NCBI GenBank assembly: GCA_946187555.1
Contig: CAMHQP010000002.1
Coordinates: forward strand, 1 to 64,000
DNA: 64,000 nucleotides
Direction of reading: 5' to 3'
From: an uncultured Bacteroidales bacterium
GTDB taxonomy: Bacteria; Bacteroidota; Bacteroidia; Bacteroidales; Paludibacteraceae
Within the stretch, counting starts at the first letter, position 1; each line of letters opens with the position of its first letter. A program made the position numbers and the translations under genes. Of this stretch, positions 17,386 through 24,084 are shown one piece after another. The notes under the pieces were generated by a model. That model saw only the letters and a program-made list of their open reading frames with translations. It made no database searches and was not told where the DNA came from.

Positions 17386-18543
17386 ATGAACAAACAATTA
17401 CTCCTCAATGCTTTTGCCGACAAATTCGCTGGAGCGAATGGCAATGTTTATGCCTCTCCGGGACGTATCAACCTCATTGGAGAACATACCGACTACAACG
17501 GCGGTTTCGTCTTTCCGGGTGCCGTAGAACAAGGTATCATGGCGGTTATCCGTCCCAACGACACCGATACCATCCGCGCCCTCTCGCTGGACCTCAACGA
17601 ATATGGCGAATGGCCGGTCAATGATTCGAATGGACCGAAAGAGACCTGTCTCCGTTTTGTCTATGGTGTAGCGCGTGAACTGATCGAACGAGGTGTAGCC
17701 GTTCGCGGTTTTGATACCGTCTTCGCCGGTGATGTTCCTCTCGGTGCAGGTATGTCTTCGTCTGCAGCACTGGAGAGCTGTTTCGCTTTCGGTCTCAATG
17801 ACCTCTTCCACGGCTCCATCTCCAAATGGGATATGGTACTGGCCGGACAGGCAACCGAACACAAGTATATCGGCTGCAACTGCGGTATCATGGATCAGTT
17901 CGCTTCCGTCTTCGGTCAGGCAGGCAAACTCATACGCCTCGACTGCCGCAGTCGTGAGTTCGAGTATTTCCCGTTCGACCCCAAAGGCTACAAACTGGTG
18001 CTCGTCAACTCCTGCGTCAAACATGAACTCGCCGGTTCGCCCTATAACGACCGTCGCCGTTCCTGCGAAACTGTCACCAAAGCCATCCATGCCCTCCATC
18101 CCGACCGTAAGATAGAGACCCTGCGCGACTGCTCTTGGGAGGATTTAGAGGCTGTTAAAGATATCTGTTCTGCCGAAGATATCCAACGTGCTACCTTCGT
18201 TCTCGGAGAAAAAGACCGTGTCCTCGCTGTCTGCGATGCACTCCTCAAGGGAGACTATAATGAGGTAGGTCGTCAGATGTACCGCACGCACGAGGGTTTG
18301 AGCAAGGAATACGAAGTAAGCTGCGAGGAGTTGGATTTTCTCAACGAACTCGCCAAAGAGTGCGGCGTCACCGGTTCACGTATCATGGGTGGCGGTTTCG
18401 GAGGATGCACGATCAACCTGGTCAAAGACGATCTGTATGAATCGTTCACGAAGCGTGCCGTAGAGGCTTTTGAGGCCAAATATGGACATAAACCCGTTAT
18501 TATTGATGTGGTTATCGGTGATGGCAGCCGTAAAATCGAATAA
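17386..18543 (+). CDS. galK: galactokinase
   Basis: 385 residues, GHMP kinase family. The galactokinase signature GRINLIGEHTDYNGG is at residues 26-40, the ATP-binding motif GDVPLGAGMSSSAALE near 115-130, and the third GHMP motif GSRIMGGGFGGCT near 331. It phosphorylates galactose to galactose 1-phosphate in the cytoplasm. Its presence in this operon fits with galactose released by the GH36 enzyme. It lies 12 bases after manA and 3 bases before the transporter gene. Epimerase (GalM) and GalT/GalE functions are not encoded here. Confidence 0.95.
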   Translation: MNKQLLLNAFADKFAGANGNVYASPGRINLIGEHTDYNGGFVFPGAVEQGIMAVIRPNDTDTIRALSLDLNEYGEWPVNDSNGPKETCLRFVYGVARELIERGVAVRGFDTVFAGDVPLGAGMSSSAALESCFAFGLNDLFHGSISKWDMVLAGQATEHKYIGCNCGIMDQFASVFGQAGKLIRLDCRSREFEYFPFDPKGYKLVLVNSCVKHELAGSPYNDRRRSCETVTKAIHALHPDRKIETLRDCSWEDLEAVKDICSAEDIQRATFVLGEKDRVLAVCDALLKGDYNEVGRQMYRTHEGLSKEYEVSCEELDFLNELAKECGVTGSRIMGGGFGGCTINLVKDDLYESFTKRAVEAFEAKYGHKPVIIDVVIGDGSRKIE

Positions 18544-18546
18544 GCT

Positions 18547-19794
18547 ATGAAACACTCCAATTCATTACGTATCATCACCATCATCGCGATGATGTTTCTC
18601 TACGCGATGATCTCGTTTGTAACGAACCTGGCTGCTCCTGTAGGTAAGATATGGGGAGCATCTTTTGACGACCCTGCTCAGGCCGAGCGGATGGGTATGC
18701 TAGGCAACCTGTTCAATTTTCTGGCCTACCTGATCATGGGTATACCGGCGGGTAATTTCCTGGCTAAACACGGCTATAAGAAAACGGCGCTGACGGCTAT
18801 CTTCCTCGGCTTCATCGGTATTGCTATCCAGTGGATGAGCGGTATCTTTGACAGTTTTGCTGTCTATCTGGGCGGCGCGCTGATATGCGGTTTCTGCGTG
18901 TGTATGCTGAATACCGTGGTGAACCCGATGCTGAACCTCTTAGGCGGTGGCGGTAACCGTGGTAACCAGTTGAATCTCATTGGCGGTACGCTGAACTCGC
19001 TGTCGGGCGCGCTGACGCCGATGCTGGTGGGCGCTATTATAGGAGAGAGCCTGGCCGGCAAGGAGATCGATGATGTCAATGTCGTGCTGTATATCGCGAT
19101 GGCTGTCTTTGCTTTGGTATATCTGATCATTCGTCTGACACCTATTGCGGAGCCTTCGAAGACAGGAGAGGACGTAGTTTATGAGCGCAGTCCGTGGTCC
19201 TTCCGGCACCTGACACTGGGCGTGATTGCAATCTTCTTCTATGTCGGTGTCGAGATCGGTATCCCCGCTACGCTCATCAGTTATCTGACGCCGAAAGTGG
19301 GATTTGCAGTAGCCGGTATGATAGCAGGACGGTATTGGGTGATGATGCTCATCGGCCGTTTTATCGGTTCGGCTATCGGCGGTAAGGTCAGCAGCCGTAT
19401 AATGGTCATCTGTGTGGCGAGCGTAGCGATAGCCTTGATGGTTGCGGCTATGCTGATTGGAGACAGTATAATGACGAAGACTTTTGTGCAGGGCTCTGTG
19501 ATGGATATACCGCTGGCTTCGACGCTGCTGGTGCTCTGCGGCCTCTGTACATCGGTCATGTGGGGCTCTATATTCAATATGGCCACTGAAGGGCTTGGCA
19601 AATATACGGCCAAGGCTTCGGGTATTTTTATGATGATGGTTCTCGGCGGTGGTGTGGTACCGTATATCCAGAGTATTATAGCAGGGCATGACTGCCTGCT
19701 CAGCTATATGGTACCGGTTATCGGTGTGGCTTATATCCTGTTTTACGCGCTTTGGGGCAGTAAGAATGTAAATAAGGACATCAAAGTGGATTAA
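18547..19794 (+). CDS. FucP/GluP-type MFS sugar transporter
   Basis: 415 residues with about twelve membrane segments. The sequence resembles the fucose/glucose/galactose permease branch of the major facilitator superfamily: MISFVTNLAAPVGKIW, MGMLGNLFNFLAYLIMGIPA, CVCMLNTVVNPMLNLLGGGG and the RFIGSAIGGK loop. Its place after galK suggests monosaccharide import, probably galactose or glucose (inference). It is the last clear gene of the mannan operon; a terminator follows at 19904. Codon usage is somewhat different from the upstream genes, with more GCG and CTG. Confidence 0.87.
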   Translation: MKHSNSLRIITIIAMMFLYAMISFVTNLAAPVGKIWGASFDDPAQAERMGMLGNLFNFLAYLIMGIPAGNFLAKHGYKKTALTAIFLGFIGIAIQWMSGIFDSFAVYLGGALICGFCVCMLNTVVNPMLNLLGGGGNRGNQLNLIGGTLNSLSGALTPMLVGAIIGESLAGKEIDDVNVVLYIAMAVFALVYLIIRLTPIAEPSKTGEDVVYERSPWSFRHLTLGVIAIFFYVGVEIGIPATLISYLTPKVGFAVAGMIAGRYWVMMLIGRFIGSAIGGKVSSRIMVICVASVAIALMVAAMLIGDSIMTKTFVQGSVMDIPLASTLLVLCGLCTSVMWGSIFNMATEGLGKYTAKASGIFMMMVLGGGVVPYIQSIIAGHDCLLSYMVPVIGVAYILFYALWGSKNVNKDIKVD

Positions 19795-19861
19795 ACTCTC
19801 CATCTTCCCCCATTACATCACCGCCTCCAACGGCAACTTCTGGAATAACTACGGCTACTAA
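19795..19861 (+). pseudogene. possible remnant of a gene 3' end
   Basis: Directly after the transporter stop, in another frame, the sequence reads SIFPHYITASNGNFWNNYGY and then TAA (19859-19861). The codons (ATC, ACC, GCC, AAC, GGC, TAC) are those preferred by genes in this genome, unlike random spacer. There is no start of its own. It may be the tail of a gene removed by deletion, or the result of a frameshift near the end of the transporter gene. Confidence 0.35.
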
Positions 19862-19903
19862 ATACCGTACCTTACAACAATCATAATACTATTTTGTCGA
19901 AAG

Positions 19904-19934
19904 GCGATCCACTTCGGTGGGTCGCTTTTTTTTT
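19904..19934 (+). terminator. rho-independent terminator of the mannan operon
   Basis: Nine-base-pair stem (GCGATCCAC with GTGGGTCGC, one G-U pair) around a TTCG loop, followed by nine T. It ends the operon about 110 bases after the last transporter gene. Confidence 0.93.
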
Positions 19935-19959
19935 GTCTAATTTTTAAAATTTTCACAAC

Positions 19960-20175
19960 ATGTTTTACCAATTGGAATCAACGACCGAGCGTCGTAACAG
20001 AAAACATCAAAACATCAAAAACCTCTTCATGCAACTCACCATCAATGAAGGCATGTCCTTCATGGAAGCCTACGAAGCTGTTGGCTATGTGTTCTACGAA
20101 CAAGCCGATGCTATTCGCAAGATTTTAGCCTCCATCAACAAAAGTGGGAAAAATTCCCACAACCAATCCAAATAA
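19960..20175 (+). CDS. hypothetical small protein, possible HTH-like
   Basis: 71 residues, Lys/Arg/Asn-rich at both ends, no signal or membrane segment. The middle reads TINEGMSFMEAYEAVGYVFY followed by EQADAIRKILAS, which has the rhythm of two helices joined by a turn, as in small helix-turn-helix proteins; this is an impression and not a family match. It opens the small-gene island 25 bases after the operon terminator. The last codons contain a perfect hairpin (GTGGGAA-AAA-TTCCCAC, 20144-20160). No function is known. Confidence 0.6.
   Translation: MFYQLESTTERRNRKHQNIKNLFMQLTINEGMSFMEAYEAVGYVFYEQADAIRKILASINKSGKNSHNQSK
20144..20160. repeat. perfect 7-bp inverted repeat at the 3' end of the first island gene
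   Basis: GTGGGAA, AAA loop, TTCCCAC. It is inside the coding end of the 19960 gene and 22 bases before the TACCTTTG element at 20182. It may be an RNA hairpin or an operator. Confidence 0.5.
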
Positions 20176-20181
20176 AACCAC

Positions 20182-20189
20182 TACCTTTG
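20182..20189 (+). promoter_or_regulatory. Bacteroidetes -7-like element TACCTTTG
   Basis: An exact TAnnTTTG -7 box, the same form (TACCTTTG) as the boxes at 23887, 54069 and 60501. No TTTG is found 20 bases upstream, so the promoter is weak or needs an activator. A hairpin with T-run follows immediately at 20208. Confidence 0.4.
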
Positions 20190-20207
20190 CACCGGATTTC
20201 CAAATAA

Positions 20208-20231
20208 GGCTGGCGCCAGCCATAATTTTTT
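20208..20231 (+). terminator. palindrome with T-run, terminator or attenuator
   Basis: A perfect 14-bp palindrome GGCTGGCGCCAGCC is followed by ATAATTTTTT. As RNA it makes a five-pair stem with a GCGC loop and then a U-run. It can end transcription from the 19960 gene, or stop transcripts starting at the nearby -7 box after about 35 bases. Confidence 0.6.
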
Positions 20232-20238
20232 AACCCGT

Positions 20239-20274
20239 CCTAGTTCGACCTAGTTCTACCTGGGACTACCTATT
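20239..20274. repeat. 10-bp direct repeats upstream of the HNH gene
   Basis: Three and a half consecutive ten-base units: TAGTTCGACC, TAGTTCTACC, TGGGACTACC, TATT. A ten-base period places each unit on the same face of the helix, as in iteron-like or repressor-binding arrays. The array ends ten bases before the HNH start. Confidence 0.55.
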
Positions 20275-20283
20275 AAAAATATT

Positions 20284-20772
20284 ATGGCTAAACATGTCGA
20301 TTTAAAACCCGTTCTGCCGATCTCAAGAACCGGCGGACACCCCCTCTTTGCCTCTTCCGAAGGAATTCTCTACTCCTTCCATCATGGCGCTTACCACCAA
20401 CTCCGACCCCAACACACTTCCGGGCCGAAGAGTAAAAAAAACGGTCGGCGAAAGCAGATCTATTACAAGATGTCTGACCGCTACGGCAACATCCTCGTCC
20501 ATCATGCCGTCGCCCTCGCTTTTATCGGACCTCGACCCGTCGAAAGGCTACCGCCATCCCCTAAGTTCCCCGCCGGACGACTGCATGCCTACGATTGTCA
20601 TCATCTCAACGGCATCACGACGGACAACCGTCCATCCAACCTCATCTGGCTCTCCGAAGCCGAGCATCGCCGTTTCGATGCCGCCCTCGCCAAAGGCCTC
20701 ATCCTCACCCGCGATCCCCGTCCCACCGACGACCTCATGCAATCCGACATGTCCCACCACATGGAGTGCTAA
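20284..20772 (+). CDS. HNH-type endonuclease-like protein
   Basis: 162 residues. The C-terminal half carries an HNH_3-like signature: YDCHHLNGITTDNRPSNLIW followed by LSEAEHRRFDAA, with the His pair and Asn spaced as in homing and phage HNH nucleases; an upstream HHAVALAFIGPRP strand also fits. The N-terminal part (FASSEGILYSFHHG) resembles the strand that precedes HNH in phage NUMOD-type proteins. No signal peptide. It is the one protein in the island with a clear nucleic-acid link and suggests phage or mobile origin. The ATG is preceded by the 10-bp repeat array. Confidence 0.78.
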   Translation: MAKHVDLKPVLPISRTGGHPLFASSEGILYSFHHGAYHQLRPQHTSGPKSKKNGRRKQIYYKMSDRYGNILVHHAVALAFIGPRPVERLPPSPKFPAGRLHAYDCHHLNGITTDNRPSNLIWLSEAEHRRFDAALAKGLILTRDPRPTDDLMQSDMSHHMEC

Positions 20773-20829
20773 AAAGATTCTTCGTTAATTTCGTCCAAAT
20801 TGTATTTGGACACCCAAATTTTTATCATT

Positions 20830-21216
20830 ATGAAAACTGAAAACTTAAAACTCCTGCGTGAATTGCGCACCCAAGAGAAAGCCCTCAAGGCTCGTATTGA
20901 CTCTATCTCCGACGCGGCTACCACCGAAGCCGTCGCCATTCTTGCCGCCGAAGGTAAAGACCGAGGCGAGTTCACCATCCCCGGAGTAGGCACTTTCCAA
21001 CTCCAGCGCACCGATGTCATTGACATGACCAACTACAACCGCTACAAAGGCGAGGATGCCATCCGCTGGCGGCAGAAGAACGAGCAGAAAGAGCAGAGCC
21101 GCAAGTACCAAGCCGCCCTGACGCGTGAGATGAAAGGTATCACCGACGGCTTCGTTGCCACGCACCCCGATTGGACTCCTGACGACATCAAACTCACGGT
21201 GAAGGTTATCGACTAA
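20830..21216 (+). CDS. hypothetical protein with N-terminal coiled coil
   Basis: 128 residues from ATG 20830; the TTG 30 bases upstream is unlikely. The first 30 residues (NLKLLRELRTQEKALKARID) are a likely coiled coil. Then follow GEFTIPGVGTFQLQRTDVID, a strand pair, and a charged helix (RWRQKNEQKEQSRKYQ). No signal, membrane segment or catalytic motif is visible. Same strand as the rest of the island. Not recognised; a structural or nucleic-acid-binding role is only a guess. Confidence 0.6.
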   Translation: MKTENLKLLRELRTQEKALKARIDSISDAATTEAVAILAAEGKDRGEFTIPGVGTFQLQRTDVIDMTNYNRYKGEDAIRWRQKNEQKEQSRKYQAALTREMKGITDGFVATHPDWTPDDIKLTVKVID

Positions 21217-21305
21217 AAGAGAAAGAACCAAAGAGAAAAATAAAAATTGTTGTTTCTAGAACGTTATACTATGGTGTTTGAACAACAACAACTTTTTATA
21301 GATCT

Positions 21306-21620
21306 ATGTTTTTTGAAGATCTCATAAGAATGTTAAACACCCGACCGATCGTGCCGGGAAAAACAGCGGAGTGTCTGCGCCTTTGGAAGACACTTACTGC
21401 GCGGCAACAGCAACAAATCTACAACACAATACGCGACAAGTTGCAAGCCGGTAAGTTCGTTCACTATGACCCCGTCAAGGCCATTCAGGACAACATCCCC
21501 AAGGTGCAGATCATCTCTGCTGATGAGTACTACCGCCGCTATCATACGCAGACAAACCATGACGGTTGGGTGCGCACATTCCTTCCTGAAAAACAAAAAA
21601 CCATTTACGTAAAACAATAA
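21306..21620 (+). CDS. hypothetical small protein
   Basis: 104 residues: a helical N-terminal part (ECLRLWKTLTARQQQQIYNT) and a basic C-terminal part (HDGWVRTFLPEKQKTIYVKQ). The middle reads KFVHYDPVKAIQDNIPK. No signal or membrane segment. The upstream gap (21217-21305) contains an imperfect inverted repeat (TTGTTGTT with AACAACAA, 21247-21288). Not recognised. Confidence 0.6.
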   Translation: MFFEDLIRMLNTRPIVPGKTAECLRLWKTLTARQQQQIYNTIRDKLQAGKFVHYDPVKAIQDNIPKVQIISADEYYRRYHTQTNHDGWVRTFLPEKQKTIYVKQ

Positions 21621-21633
21621 AACTACAATCACT

Positions 21634-21831
21634 ATGACCTTCGAAGTAAAATCCAAAGATGGAGTTATCTCCTCATTAAGCGGACGCTTCGGCGACTTTA
21701 TCTTCCGCACCTTCAAGTCCGGTAAGATCTTCGCTACCTACGCCCCGCGTCAACCCCGACCCATTCCCGAGTCATTATCGGTCCATCTTCGGGAGCAAAT
21801 TGAACTCCTCAACCTCGAAATTGTTGAATAA
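21634..21831 (+). CDS. hypothetical small basic protein
   Basis: 65 residues. The core SSLSGRFGDFIFRTFKSGKI followed by FATYAPRQPRP looks like a small beta-sheet with a basic surface; short Bacteroidales proteins with a similar SG-x-x-G-x-x-x-F-(K/R)-T-x-x-SGK pattern are familiar but have no known function. The C-terminus is a helix. It starts 13 bases after the previous gene and ends one base before the next. Confidence 0.6.
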   Translation: MTFEVKSKDGVISSLSGRFGDFIFRTFKSGKIFATYAPRQPRPIPESLSVHLREQIELLNLEIVE

Positions 21832-21832
21832 T

Positions 21833-21997
21833 ATGGAAACAGAAATCATTATCTCCACCCAAGAAGTCCACGATCGACTCAACCACCGAGCTGGGCGCAA
21901 CATCCCCCTCAAGCACCTTGCCATCCTTATGGAATGTTTCGGACAACCCATCACAGAAGCCAACATCGAAGTCTTCCTTCGCTACGCTTGGGCATAA
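21833..21997 (+). CDS. hypothetical 54-residue protein
   Basis: 54 residues from ATG 21833, one base after the previous stop; a longer frame from 21800 would overlap that gene. The sequence is helical: IISTQEVHDRLNHRAGRNIP, then LKHLAILMECFGQPITEANI and EVFLRYAWA. This arrangement of two or three helices could be a small DNA-binding fold. No match recognised. Confidence 0.55.
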   Translation: METEIIISTQEVHDRLNHRAGRNIPLKHLAILMECFGQPITEANIEVFLRYAWA

Positions 21998-22080
21998 TCT
22001 GGAGGACTTTTTGGAGAAAAATTTGCAAAACCGCCAAAATTGTGGGCATATTTGCATCGGATTTCAAAATTCACACAACT

Positions 22081-22269
22081 ATGCGACTCGATTTACAACT
22101 CATCGCCGCCTTTGTGCTCTCTATCGGCGGACTCATATTGCTCTTCTGCGGCATCTTCATCGACCCGCAAGGCCAGATCCACGAAACACTCCTCGTTGCC
22201 TTCGGCGAGACTGCCACCTTCGCAGGCGCGCTCTTCGGTATAGACTATGTTTACAAAAAACGCTCGTGA
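22081..22269 (+). CDS. small two-TM membrane protein
   Basis: 62 residues from ATG 22081. One hydrophobic segment (LQLIAAFVLSIGGLILLFCG, about residues 5-24) is followed by FIDPQGQIHETLLVAFGETA and a second segment (ATFAGALFGIDYVY), ending in KKRS. Size and layout resemble phage holins and small Bacteroidetes membrane proteins that lie beside lysis-type genes. The next gene starts 3 bases later, so the two are co-translated. Role not proven. Confidence 0.65.
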   Translation: MRLDLQLIAAFVLSIGGLILLFCGIFIDPQGQIHETLLVAFGETATFAGALFGIDYVYKKRS

Positions 22270-22272
22270 CCT

Positions 22273-22689
22273 ATGTATTATAAGCTTATAAGAGAGATGC
22301 CCGAAGACAATGCAGTCCACGGCAAACTCTATCGCACCTCGCACTACGTCAACAAACGCACCGGGCTCCTCGTCGAGCGTCTGCACTACATCTGCGACAC
22401 CCTCGAAAACGCCGACTACCTCATCCCTGCACTCATCTACAAAGTGCAAGTCACGCAGTCCCCGCGTTTCAAACGCCTGCTGCCCATCCTCATCCAAGTC
22501 CCCGGTCGTTCCGGCATACGATTCCACCGCGGCTCTCTACCTGAGCACAGTAAAGGCTGTATCCTTATCTCTGCCAGCATGGAGCAATCTCTCACCGCTC
22601 GCTGGCTCGCAGAACAAACCGCTCACGAGGAGACCCGCCTCGAGATCTGTAACAACATTAACTATTACCGCAATGAAAACAGAATCTGA
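22273..22689 (+). CDS. DUF5675-like protein
   Basis: 138 residues. The pattern LHYICDTLENADYLIPALIY, then PILIQVPGRSGIRFHRGSLP and EHSKGCILIS, matches the DUF5675 family, common in phage and prophage-like regions of Bacteroidetes; the family's His in the IRFH strand and the Cys of GCILIS are present. The biochemical activity is not established; a cell-wall or lysis role is often suspected from gene context. It follows the two-TM protein directly and overlaps the next small gene by 17 bases. Confidence 0.72.
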   Translation: MYYKLIREMPEDNAVHGKLYRTSHYVNKRTGLLVERLHYICDTLENADYLIPALIYKVQVTQSPRFKRLLPILIQVPGRSGIRFHRGSLPEHSKGCILISASMEQSLTARWLAEQTAHEETRLEICNNINYYRNENRI

Positions 22690-22780
22690 AGAACAATCTT
22701 GGACCAAAGTCCTCTTAGAGGTAATCATCAAAATCCTCACCCTTGGCTTCTACCACATCGAGAAGCACAAAAAGAACTAA
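22673..22780 (+). CDS. 35-residue small amphipathic/membrane peptide
   Basis: ATG at 22673 overlaps the end of the DUF5675 gene; stop at 22780. It begins MKTESEEQSWTKVLLEVIIK and continues ILTLGFYHIEKHKKN: a charged start, one hydrophobic helix and a basic tail. Size and layout resemble the very short smalltalk-type peptides of Bacteroidales found beside DUF5675-like or amidase genes, but the sequence is not a clear match. Confidence 0.5.
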   Translation: MKTESEEQSWTKVLLEVIIKILTLGFYHIEKHKKN

Positions 22781-22806
22781 TGTTTAACCCTTAAAACCAA
22801 CGCGAA

Positions 22807-23196
22807 ATGGCGAAAGCAACCTATGCCCCGATGTTTGAGACCGTCTCTGGCGCTCTGAACAAGATCGACAAGAAGTCTCCGCACGCGGCAGACCAAAAGA
22901 TGGTGTTGGCTACCCACCGTAAAGCACCCACCACCTCGCCTGATTGCTCTCGTGTCTATCTCCGCGGACTTAGCTCCGTTACTCGCTCCACGCCCGTAAC
23001 GGCTAAGGAAACCGGAATCCGCACCAAGTTTGCAGCGGTCTCAACCGCAGTAAGCGCACGTCTGCAAGACCCGACCAAGCAAGCAGCCGACCTCGCAGCC
23101 TTCAAGGCGCAAAAGGATGCAGCGAACGGCAAAAAGACCATGCGCTCCTATATCTGGAGCCTCGAGTCCGCCGCTTATGACCAAGCCAACGGCTAA
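22807..23196 (+). CDS. hypothetical protein, paralogue of the 23368 gene
   Basis: 129 residues, basic and alanine-rich, no signal or membrane segment. It shares its layout with the protein at 23368: a start with YxPxxExVxGxLxK, then (L/I)(A/G)THRxAPTxxPxCxRxYxR near residues 37-53, AVSTAVxxRxxDxTKxAADxAAF near 79-100, and KTM(R/K)xY(I/L)W, ending AYDQ. Many Lys/Arg residues suggest DNA or RNA binding (inference). The two paralogues enclose the structured element at 23261-23360. Confidence 0.65.
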   Translation: MAKATYAPMFETVSGALNKIDKKSPHAADQKMVLATHRKAPTTSPDCSRVYLRGLSSVTRSTPVTAKETGIRTKFAAVSTAVSARLQDPTKQAADLAAFKAQKDAANGKKTMRSYIWSLESAAYDQANG

Positions 23197-23260
23197 CAAT
23201 CATCAACCAACTAACTAACCCTATTTACTCACTTATTAACACCTCTCAAGTGGCTTAGAG

Positions 23261-23360
23261 GGCATCCTCCTAGCGAGGACTTCGTGAGTCCGAGCTAAGA
23301 GCGGGTGCATCCGAGTAGTCCCTACTAAAACAAAGTTTTAGTACATCTACGAGGATAGCC
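23261..23360 (+). ncRNA. structured leader RNA, copy 1 of a repeated element
   Basis: The gap before the 23368 gene folds well. An outer helix pairs ATCCTC (23264-23269) with GAGGAT (23351-23356). Inside, TAGC/GCTA (23271-74 with 23294-97), a tandem GA/GA internal loop, and GGACT-TCGTG-AGTCC form a hairpin. Then AGAGCG leads into GGG/CCC (23303-05 with 23320-22), whose loop base run GTAG (23315-18) can pair with CTAC (23347-50), a pseudoknot. A hairpin ACTAAAAC-AAA-GTTTTAGT sits between. The same hairpin, with compensatory changes, occurs upstream of tRNA-Leu at 61873. It ends 7 bases before the start codon, so it is likely a cis element or a processed RNA. No known RNA family was recognised. 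Confidence 0.65.
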
Positions 23361-23367
23361 ACACGCG

Positions 23368-23754
23368 ATGGGAAAAGTATCTTATTCGCCGGGTATTGAG
23401 TACGTACAAGGCTCCCTGGCAAAACCGAAGAAACAGGACGGTCACAATCACGGTGATTACCTCATCGGTACGCACCGCACCGCGCCGACCGAGAACCCCA
23501 ACTGCACCCGCATCTACATCCGTAAGGGTAACACCTACGGTCAGAACGTCAGCAAGTCGCAGGAAAGCATCGCAGCCCGTCTGCGTTTCAGTGCCGTCTC
23601 GACTGCGGTTAACACCCGCTCCAAAGACCTCACGAAGATCGCAGCCGACCGCGCAGCGTTCCTCGAGCAGAAGGATCTGCCGGGTGGCCGCAAGACCATG
23701 AAAGGTTACCTCTGGAAAGTAGAGGGTCAAGCCTACGACCAGCAACACGGTTAA
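23368..23754 (+). CDS. hypothetical protein, paralogue of the 22807 gene
   Basis: 128 residues: GKVSYSPGIEYVQGSLAKP, then HNHGDYLIGTHRTAPTENPN with CTRIYIRKG, FSAVSTAVNTRSKDLTKIAA, and KTMKGYLWKVEGQAYDQQ. It is basic, soluble and similar over its whole length to the 22807 protein. The YLIGTHR...NPNC...YIR core is probably the conserved part of a Bacteroidales family of unknown function. Its start is 7 bases after the structured leader, so the leader could control its translation. A terminator follows at once. Confidence 0.68.
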   Translation: MGKVSYSPGIEYVQGSLAKPKKQDGHNHGDYLIGTHRTAPTENPNCTRIYIRKGNTYGQNVSKSQESIAARLRFSAVSTAVNTRSKDLTKIAADRAAFLEQKDLPGGRKTMKGYLWKVEGQAYDQQHG

Positions 23755-23760
23755 TCTTCG

Positions 23761-23791
23761 AAAGGACACCTCCAGGAGGTGTTCTTTTTTT
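23761..23791 (+). terminator. rho-independent terminator of the small-gene island
   Basis: Stem AAGGACACCTC with GAGGTGTTCTT around a CAG loop, followed by a T-run. It begins six bases after the last island stop. Confidence 0.92.
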
Positions 23792-23862
23792 ATGCGGTGT
23801 TCGTTTCACTCACGGCTGTTTTTATCCCCCGAAAAGAAAATATTGCATTTTTTTGCAAAATA

Positions 23863-23894
23863 TTTGCTCAGAGCAAAATAATTTCGTACCTTTG
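23863..23894 (+). promoter_or_regulatory. Bacteroidetes promoter at the left edge of the inverted repeat
   Basis: TTTG at 23863-23866, exactly 20 bases, TACCTTTG at 23887-23894: a full -33/-7 consensus. Transcription would start near 23901 and run rightward into the 176-bp repeat. Confidence 0.8.
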
Positions 23895-23908
23895 CAGCAA
23901 ATTTTGAA

Positions 23909-24084
23909 AATAAGTTTATGGAACGGGAGTTTATCGGTGTATCCGCTCTGCTCCCTCCGCTCCGCCTCTCTCGGCTCTCTCCGCCTTTCTTTGTATGCTC
24001 TCCGCTCGGCCTCCGCGCGCGGCAGCGCACATCTCCGCGCCACACTCCAGCCCGCACCGTCCCATCCCATATAGGGTCTCTCTC
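23909..24084 (+). repeat. inverted repeat arm 1 (176 bp)
   Basis: This arm and its near-perfect reverse complement at 24686-24861 enclose about 600 bases. One strand is pyrimidine-rich and high in GC. Similarity between the two flanks continues outward through the -7 boxes. The ATGGAACGGGAG near the outer end is present in both arms, but the frame it opens is low complexity and not a convincing protein. Confidence 0.9.

Noticed and set aside
23261-23360. hammerhead or other known self-cleaving ribozyme
   Set aside because: The CUGAUGA and GAAA core of hammerheads is missing, and the HDV, twister and pistol layouts do not fit.
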